A stretch of 5,608 nucleotides of DNA, from assembly GCA_030638765.1 (NCBI GenBank), contig DAOWDZ010000053.1:1-5608 (forward strand). The letters run 5' to 3'. Of the stretch, positions 1 to 5,608 are shown piece after piece. This DNA is from Desulfocapsa sp. (GTDB taxonomy: Bacteria; Desulfobacterota; Desulfobulbia; Desulfobulbales; Desulfocapsaceae). Below the pieces are notes generated by a model. That model saw nothing but the letters and a program-made list of their open reading frames with translations, searched no databases and was not told the origin of the DNA. Position 1 is the stretch's first letter. Every line of letters starts with the position of its first letter. The position numbers were made by a program, and so were the translations under genes.

Positions 1-1
1 A

Positions 2-481
2 CTTGCTGATGAGTGGCTCATTGTTCGTCATTCCGGTGAAATTCCTGAAATCACATTTCATTCATCACTCCATTATCTTTGTAAAGAGAACGATGGACCC
101 CGTTTCATTTTAACTGAAGCTGAACTGACCTCTCTTAAAGAAGCTGCCGTACAGCGTTATCAGGAGATTATCCTGCGTGATATTCGTGTGGAAAATTTTT
201 ATGAAACCATTTATCGCGGCGTGAGACGAAGCTTATACAACTGGGATCGTACTGAAGCATTTGCTCTGCGACAATCCATTGACTGGACTTCTTTTAAGGA
301 GATTGCGGCTCAAGCTCTGTTGCTTTTTCTCGAAAAAGGTCGTTCAGCAGCAGGTAGCAGCCTGCCGGAAAAATTTATTAATTGCAATGTGGATAAGCTC
401 AATGAGCTAGCTGGTAAGGTAGGTCTTGATTTAAAACAACTTCCTGATAATATCGCTCAATTTTGTCTGTCTGAATCCTAA
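2..481 (+). CDS. 3' part of an unknown conserved-looking protein (5' end outside window)
   Basis: The frame is open from base 2 to a TAA at 479-481, followed at once by a second in-frame TAA (482-484). The visible part is 159 residues. I do not recognise the family. The first ~30 residues look like short beta strands (VRHSGEIPEITF). The rest looks helical and soluble, with a charged segment (RYQEIILRDIRVENFYETI, about residues 50-68), a hydrophobic AAQALLLFLEK stretch and a C-terminal LPDNIAQFCLSES tail. No membrane segment or catalytic motif is evident. A GTG at 188 lies inside this continuous frame and is not needed as a start, because coding character continues upstream of it. The gene ends 21 bp before the tautomerase gene on the same strand, so it is probably the upstream member of the same transcription unit. 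The reading frame is convincing; the function is unknown. Confidence 0.8.
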   Translation, partial: LADEWLIVRHSGEIPEITFHSSLHYLCKENDGPRFILTEAELTSLKEAAVQRYQEIILRDIRVENFYETIYRGVRRSLYNWDRTEAFALRQSIDWTSFKEIAAQALLLFLEKGRSAAGSSLPEKFINCNVDKLNELAGKVGLDLKQLPDNIAQFCLSES

Positions 482-488
482 TAAACTG

Positions 489-494
489 AAGGAG
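489..494 (+). promoter_or_regulatory. Ribosome binding site of the tautomerase gene
   Basis: AAGGAG lies 8 nt before the ATG at 503, a near-ideal Shine-Dalgarno sequence. It fixes the tautomerase start, which must be exact because the catalytic proline is residue 2 of the precursor. Confidence 0.75.
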
Positions 495-502
495 AGTAAA
501 AA

Positions 503-2718
<2,216 letters not shown>

Positions 2719-2752
2719 CCTCGACCGTTTTTAGCTGTTTGTTGGATTGTAA

Positions 2753-2783
2753 TTGATAGAAGAATTTGTTATGAAAGCATAAT
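2753..2783 (+). promoter_or_regulatory. Candidate sigma70-type promoter for the usp leader
   Basis: TTGATA (2753-2758, 5 of 6 to the -35 consensus) and CATAAT (2778-2783, 5 of 6 to the -10 consensus) are separated by 19 nt, longer than the optimal 17. Transcription would begin near 2790, giving a leader of roughly 85 nt before the usp ATG. The hexamers were picked by eye in AT-rich sequence, so a chance match is possible. Confidence 0.35.
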
Positions 2784-2818
2784 TTTCTTGTGAGGAATAA
2801 AAAAATGTGAGAAAATTA
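2780..2818 (+). repeat. AT-rich inverted repeat in the usp leader
   Basis: TAATTTTCT (2780-2788) and AGAAAATTA (2810-2818) are perfect 9-bp inverted arms around a 21-nt loop. The loop holds a Shine-Dalgarno-like TGAGGA (2791-2796), an ATG directly followed by TGA (2805-2810) and an overlapping GTG (2807-2809). The left arm overlaps the candidate -10 box. It could be an operator-like dyad or a weak RNA hairpin. The stem is nearly all A-T pairs and no U-tract follows, so it is not a convincing terminator. Confidence 0.35.
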
Positions 2819-2854
2819 CTTAAGGGTGTCCTGAAGGGATCACTTAAAAGATAA
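2807..2854 (+). CDS. Possible 15-residue basic leader peptide upstream of usp
   Basis: A GTG-initiated frame of 15 sense codons reads MRKLLKGVLKGSLKR and ends at TAA (2852-2854), 22 nt before the usp ATG. TGAGGA at 2791-2796 lies 10 nt upstream of the GTG, an acceptable ribosome-binding distance. Six of the 15 residues are Lys or Arg and none is acidic. The Leu/Val and basic residues alternate in a pattern that could form a cationic amphipathic helix. The competing ATG at 2805, on the same ribosome-binding site, is stopped immediately by TGA. Frames this short arise often by chance in AT-rich spacers and no homologue is known to me, so this is only a candidate upstream ORF or micro-protein. 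Confidence 0.18.
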   Translation: MRKLLKGVLKGSLKR

Positions 2855-2866
2855 CATTCATCTGTT

Positions 2867-2871
2867 GGGAG
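2867..2871 (+). promoter_or_regulatory. Ribosome binding site that sets the usp start
   Basis: GGGAG lies 5 nt before the ATG at 2877. It favours that ATG over the in-frame TTG at 2865, because the Shine-Dalgarno bases would otherwise fall inside the coding sequence. Confidence 0.6.
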
Positions 2872-2876
2872 ATGCT

Positions 2877-3359
2877 ATGAAACGAATTGACCAAATCAAA
2901 ACTGTTGTGACCCCCATTGACTTTTCAGACAATTCCAAGCTGATTGCAGAATCTGCAGTTTTTATGGCTGGAAGCTTCAAGGCGAAACTACTGTTGCTGT
3001 TTGTTGTTCAGAAATTTGAGGATTATTCCGGTTTTTTTGTCCCTCAAATGAGTATCCCTGATTTTGAACAGGATCTGTTTACTCAGGCAGAGGAAAAAAT
3101 GGCTGCCTTCAGCAAAGAGATTGAAGGATTTGCCAAAGAGAAGGGTGTTGCTGATGTCACCGGAAAGATTTTAGTCGGTGATGTAGCAGAGCAGATTGTT
3201 GAGTTTGCAGGCGATCAGGAAGGTGGTCTTATTGCCATGGGAACTCATGGTTATAAGGGACTTGAGAAGATTATGTTTGGCAGTGTGGCTGATAAGGTTG
3301 TGAAGTCTGCGAGTTGCCCGGTGTTGACCATAAACCCATATACCTGTTGTAATATCTAA
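2877..3359 (+). CDS. Universal stress protein (UspA family), ATP-binding type
   Basis: This 160-residue single-domain cytoplasmic protein has the Usp alpha/beta fold. The N-terminal strand VVTPIDFSDNS (10-20) carries the conserved Asp15. A hydrophobic strand AKLLLLFVV (36-44) follows. The C-terminal nucleotide loop is complete: G122-x2-G125-x9-G135-S136 (GTHG, then FGS), followed by VADKVV and the final strand CPVLTI (147-152). Intact loop glycines indicate the ATP-binding subclass, whose members usually dimerise and help survival of starvation or other stress; the specific role here cannot be read from sequence. The segment 46-70, with FFVPQMSIPDFEQDLF, is the variable insert common in such proteins. 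The protein ends YTCCNI, with a Cys pair of unknown meaning. The start at ATG 2877 is chosen for its GGGAG site; a longer reading from TTG 2865 would add four residues. It appears monocistronic, with its own leader and a terminator-like hairpin downstream. Confidence 0.94.
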   Translation: MKRIDQIKTVVTPIDFSDNSKLIAESAVFMAGSFKAKLLLLFVVQKFEDYSGFFVPQMSIPDFEQDLFTQAEEKMAAFSKEIEGFAKEKGVADVTGKILVGDVAEQIVEFAGDQEGGLIAMGTHGYKGLEKIMFGSVADKVVKSASCPVLTINPYTCCNI

Positions 3360-3371
3360 ACAGGATCAATG

Positions 3372-3417
3372 AGTGTCGTTTGTTTGCTTACTGGTGCGCT
3401 CAAACGACACTTCAGTT
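3372..3417 (+). terminator. Hairpin terminator between convergent genes
   Basis: AGTGTCGTTTG (3372-3382) and CAAACGACACT (3401-3411) form a perfect 11-bp stem around an 18-nt loop, extendable by a G-U pair (3371/3412). On the plus strand it is followed by TCAGTTTTATTT, a broken T-tract, so it probably ends the usp transcript starting 12 nt after its stop. The leftward gene stops at 3418, just before the same hairpin in its own direction, but the minus-strand sequence beyond the stem lacks a T-run. Termination of that transcript is possible but weaker. Confidence 0.7.
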
Positions 3418-4530
3418 TTATTTGTATGTCGCTACTATTCCATGGTTAAGTTCTGCCGTCGTCTCTCCTCGGATTAATTGATCCAGTGAAATATTGGCAA
3501 GGAACTGAAAATCCAGTTTTTTGCGTCCAAAACGCTCTTCTGGAAAATGGTACTCGATTGCATCATTCCAGTCCCGGGCAAGAGTGCCGGCATCTGGGAG
3601 AAGAGTCACCGGGTCAACGATGTTAAGGTGTTCTCTGCTGACAATTGCGGTGAGTTTTTCTATGATGTCTTCTCGGGTCGTAGCGGTTTTTTTCTGGAAT
3701 TTTCTAATACTTTCAAGTGCATCAGCTTCTCTCATATACATCTGTTCCGGCAGATTAAGGAGAAGCAGCGGAACACTATTTCTTCCCGCCTTTACCTCAT
3801 AACTCTCAATCAGGAGTTCAGCAGCTTCTTCCTGTGCTGTTGTCCATAGCCAGGAATTTTTCGGTGGAGCACCGGACGCATATAATACTTTCCATGCATT
3901 GATGCGTCTTTTCAGTGTTCCCGGACGTGGTTGGCTGAGGTTTGCCTTAATCCGCATTAGTTCGGTAAAAGGATCGTCATCATCTGTATTTCCTGAAGAG
4001 TCACCTCTGAGTTCTTTAAAAAGAGCCATTTCAGTTTCATCGATGTCAGACAGCGTTACTGCAAGTTCAGCTTCTTCTCTATCCAGAATCTCGGCAAGAA
4101 CCAGTACCAGACGTGACTGCCAGAGGGCAGATTCTTCTGTTTCCCTGTCAGTGTCGGTATTTTGAGGTGTTTTCCCACCAAGTAGCGTCGTCATGATTTC
4201 CTGATGATTATGATCGCCACGTTCCTGCTCCTTTGACAGGTTGGCAAGGGTTAAACTGCTCATCTGTTCGGCAAAACCGTCCTTGTTGTGTCTGATTTCT
4301 TCTATGAGTTGTAGAAATCTATCTCTGTCTTTTCCCAGAAGAGATGGTGTATGGACTTGACAGATGGACTGTTCCATGAAAATATCATTAACTGATGTCT
4401 CGTCGTTTTCTTCTGTGGCAGGTTCCACTGCCTGTAAAAAATGAAGAGTATCGGGAAACAGGAGCAGGCAGTTACGCAGATGATGGGGCAGAACTGTTTC
4501 TGGAAAATAAAGACTATTGAGTGATTGCAT
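3418..4530 (-). CDS. Unknown soluble protein, 370 residues
   Basis: I do not recognise an assigned function. The N-terminal region (SLYFPETVLPHHLRN, 6-20, then LLLFPDTLHFLQ, 22-33) resembles, from memory only, openings of uncharacterised deltaproteobacterial proteins. The rest looks largely helical: an 'LLGKDRDRFLQLIEEIR' segment (64-80), a predicted long helix at about 134-175 (ALWQSRLVLVLAEILDREE onward), an acidic linker with DDDD (183-186), a basic stretch PGTLKRRINAWK (203-214), and a C-terminal part with WNDAIEYHFPEERFGRKKLD (321-340). There is no signal peptide, membrane span, nucleotide-binding loop or clear catalytic motif. The ATG is the first possible start: no in-frame start lies upstream nearby, and the next Met (residue 52) has no better ribosome site and would remove the N-terminal motif. 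No Shine-Dalgarno sequence precedes the ATG. The start codon abuts that of the divergent membrane-protein gene, and the gene converges on usp. Confidence 0.85.
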   Translation of the reverse strand: MQSLNSLYFPETVLPHHLRNCLLLFPDTLHFLQAVEPATEENDETSVNDIFMEQSICQVHTPSLLGKDRDRFLQLIEEIRHNKDGFAEQMSSLTLANLSKEQERGDHNHQEIMTTLLGGKTPQNTDTDRETEESALWQSRLVLVLAEILDREEAELAVTLSDIDETEMALFKELRGDSSGNTDDDDPFTELMRIKANLSQPRPGTLKRRINAWKVLYASGAPPKNSWLWTTAQEEAAELLIESYEVKAGRNSVPLLLLNLPEQMYMREADALESIRKFQKKTATTREDIIEKLTAIVSREHLNIVDPVTLLPDAGTLARDWNDAIEYHFPEERFGRKKLDFQFLANISLDQLIRGETTAELNHGIVATYK

Positions 4531-4839
4531 ATGGATACGCCCGAAGGAAAGAAGAATAGTAATGTGTCATTTTATGTTACGGCGGCAGTTTATGTACTTT
4601 TTAATCTGCGCCTTGCATCGGAACCGTTGGCAAGCGTACTGGCAACAGCTAAACAGATTTTGCTGACTGCACCCTATGTGATTGGAATGACCTTTGTCGT
4701 TATATCGGTCATCCAATATGCGGCAGGTGGAGAAAAGGTTCCAATGGTCTCAAGGTTACGATTGTTTTTTACAATAGGAATTTTCGCTGGTCTTGTCTAT
4801 GGAATTTATGATTATACAGGTGCCGGAATTCCACAGTAG
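4531..4839 (+). CDS. Small unknown membrane protein with three predicted spans
   Basis: The protein has 102 residues. A short polar N-terminus (MDTPEGKKNSN) is followed by three hydrophobic stretches: about 13-30 (SFYVTAAVYVLFNL...), about 44-65 (LLTAPYVIGMTFVVISVIQY) and about 77-95 (LRLFFTIGIFAGLVYGIYDY). It is probably an inner-membrane protein. I recognise no family. ATG 4531 is preferred over the in-frame TTG 4525 because GAGTG (4519-4523) lies 7 nt upstream of it; the TTG would also overlap the divergent gene's start codon. Any promoter must lie within the 5' part of the divergent gene, since the two start codons touch. No clear terminator follows, so read-through into the deiminase gene 76 bp downstream is possible. 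Confidence 0.75.
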   Translation: MDTPEGKKNSNVSFYVTAAVYVLFNLRLASEPLASVLATAKQILLTAPYVIGMTFVVISVIQYAAGGEKVPMVSRLRLFFTIGIFAGLVYGIYDYTGAGIPQ

Positions 4840-4860
4840 TCATGAGTTATCTTTTTGATG

Positions 4861-4890
4861 TTGATTATTGCCATTTGGAAGCGGTCTATT
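4861..4890 (+). promoter_or_regulatory. Weak candidate promoter for the deiminase-family gene
   Basis: TTGATT (4861-4866) and TCTATT (4885-4890), each 4 of 6 to consensus, are spaced by 18 nt. A start near 4897 would leave a ~19-nt leader containing the ribosome site. The match is weak and the gene may instead be read from upstream. Confidence 0.2.
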
Positions 4891-4902
4891 TGCTATTTTG
4901 AA

Positions 4903-4910
4903 AAGGAAGG
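4903..4910 (+). promoter_or_regulatory. Ribosome binding site of the deiminase-family gene
   Basis: The purine-rich AAGGAAGG ends 5 nt before the ATG at 4916. It is a strong Shine-Dalgarno region and marks the start of a gene whose 3' end is outside the window. Confidence 0.65.
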
Positions 4911-4915
4911 AAAAA

Positions 4916-5608
4916 ATGCTTAGAAATGAAGGAGAAGGCCTGAAACGGGTTGTTGTAAGCACCCCCAAATATGAATATGCACGTGCCGATGACCTTGAAA
5001 AACATAATATCGGTGATTTGGGAAATCCGGAAGTTGCAATTCAGCAGCATGATATGTTGAAAGCAACTCTCAGAGCTTTTGGTGCTGACATATTGGATCT
5101 TGCCGAGTTGCAAGGTCATCCAAACTCTGTTTTTACACGTGATACCGCGTTGTCTACTCCGAAGGGATATGTAAAACTCCGCTTGGGTCTTACAAGCCGT
5201 CAGGGAGAAGATAAGTGGATGGCAGAAGCTCTGGGAAAAATGGGTGAAACCTGTGTGGGGCAGATTGATGCTCCCGGGACAGTGGAAGGCGGAGATGTGG
5301 TTCTGGCTGGAAATGTTGCTTTTATAGGACAATCCATGCGTACAAATGCAGCCGGTATAGAGCAGCTCTCTGCTTTTCTAGTGCCGATGGGTTATGAGAT
5401 TCGGGTCATAGAACTTCCGGATAATATTCTGCACCTTGATAAAATATTGATGGTACTTGGGGCAAACAAACTGCTCTATTGCAGTGAACTGATATCGCTG
5501 AAAGATATTGAAGGTTTCAAGGGGATTGCCATCACCTGTGGCGGAGAGACCACTGCCAATATTATCTGTTTAGGAAATAATGAACTGATTATAAATCGTT
5601 CTAATTCG
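4916..5608 (+). CDS. Arginine deiminase / dimethylargininase superfamily enzyme, C-terminus cut by window end
   Basis: The frame is open for 231 codons to the last base, with no stop. The superfamily attacks a guanidinium carbon with a cysteine, releasing ammonia (arginine deiminase) or a methylamine (DDAH), or transferring the amidine. Visible active-site motifs: HPNSVFTRD (68-76), with guanidinium-binding D76; R95 in SRQGE; E124 in EGGD (124-127); R142 in MRTN; and H173-L-D175. Spacing matches the ~255-residue bacterial DDAH, but FTRD and His-x-Asp are as in arginine deiminases, so the substrate is uncertain: arginine, a methylated arginine or another guanidino compound. The catalytic Cys, normally close to the C-terminus, should lie within roughly the next 30 codons. 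It is probably cytoplasmic, since no signal peptide is seen. The start is supported by a strong ribosome site. It lies 76 bp after the small membrane protein gene on the same strand; a functional link is unknown. Confidence 0.9.
   Translation, partial: MLRNEGEGLKRVVVSTPKYEYARADDLEKHNIGDLGNPEVAIQQHDMLKATLRAFGADILDLAELQGHPNSVFTRDTALSTPKGYVKLRLGLTSRQGEDKWMAEALGKMGETCVGQIDAPGTVEGGDVVLAGNVAFIGQSMRTNAAGIEQLSAFLVPMGYEIRVIELPDNILHLDKILMVLGANKLLYCSELISLKDIEGFKGIAITCGGETTANIICLGNNELIINRSNS

Noticed and set aside
2719..2752. Terminator immediately after ligA
   Set aside because: A short T-run (GTTTTTAG) is present but no inverted repeat precedes it.
2865..2876. TTG at 2865 as start of the stress protein
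   Set aside because: The GGGAG ribosome site falls inside the extension and is well placed for ATG 2877.
3521..4165. Several plus-strand frames opposite the unknown 370-residue gene
   Set aside because: They are short, mutually overlapping, Ser/Arg-rich and lack ribosome sites, whereas the minus-strand frame is long with natural protein composition.
4525..4530. TTG at 4525 as start of the small membrane protein
   Set aside because: No ribosome site precedes it, and ATG 4531 has GAGTG at good spacing.
4891..4899. Extended -10 element TGCTATTTT before the deiminase gene
   Set aside because: The transcript would begin within or after the ribosome binding site, leaving no usable leader.
4842..4901. 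19-residue frame (MSYLFDVDYC...) between the membrane protein and deiminase genes
   Set aside because: No ribosome site precedes its ATG, and such a length is expected by chance.
4886..5332. 148-codon minus-strand frame over the start of the deiminase-family gene
   Set aside because: The plus-strand frame carries clear enzyme motifs and a strong ribosome site; the antisense frame has no recognisable features.

Overview
The window is ordinary-looking bacterial chromosome, densely coding, with moderate base composition by eye. It encodes an NAD+-dependent DNA ligase (LigA), which places it in Bacteria. The overall flavour (LigA and Usp sequence style, a 4-OT-like tautomerase, a guanidine-modifying enzyme, a lineage-type unknown protein) suggests a Gram-negative deltaproteobacterium, perhaps Desulfobacterota. 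This is an impression without a database search. No tRNA, rRNA, CRISPR array, IS element or phage gene was seen.

Layout. From 2 to 2718 a rightward cluster holds the 3' end of an unknown gene, a small 4-oxalocrotonate-tautomerase-family gene and a complete ligA. The gaps are only 21 and 5 bp, so the three are probably co-transcribed. A 158-bp spacer (2719-2876) follows, with a candidate promoter, an AT-rich inverted repeat and a possible 15-codon basic reading frame. Next comes a universal stress protein gene (2877-3359). A hairpin at 3372-3411 then separates it from a convergent leftward gene (3418-4530) for a soluble 370-residue protein of unknown function. That gene starts back-to-back with a rightward gene for a 102-residue membrane protein (4531-4839): both ATG codons lie in a single CATATG. 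The last gene (4916 to the window end, open at its 3' side) is a deiminase/dimethylargininase-superfamily enzyme. It has its own strong ribosome binding site, and its catalytic cysteine would lie just beyond the window.

How the genes work together: no single pathway is evident. LigA is housekeeping DNA replication and repair, Usp is an ATP-binding stress protein, and the terminal enzyme probably acts on arginine or a related guanidino compound. The best candidates for something undescribed are the unknown soluble and small membrane protein pair with zero-length spacing, the tiny basic ORF in the usp leader, and the arginine-deiminase-like active-site signature on a short DDAH-sized scaffold. 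None of these amounts to a demonstrated new system.
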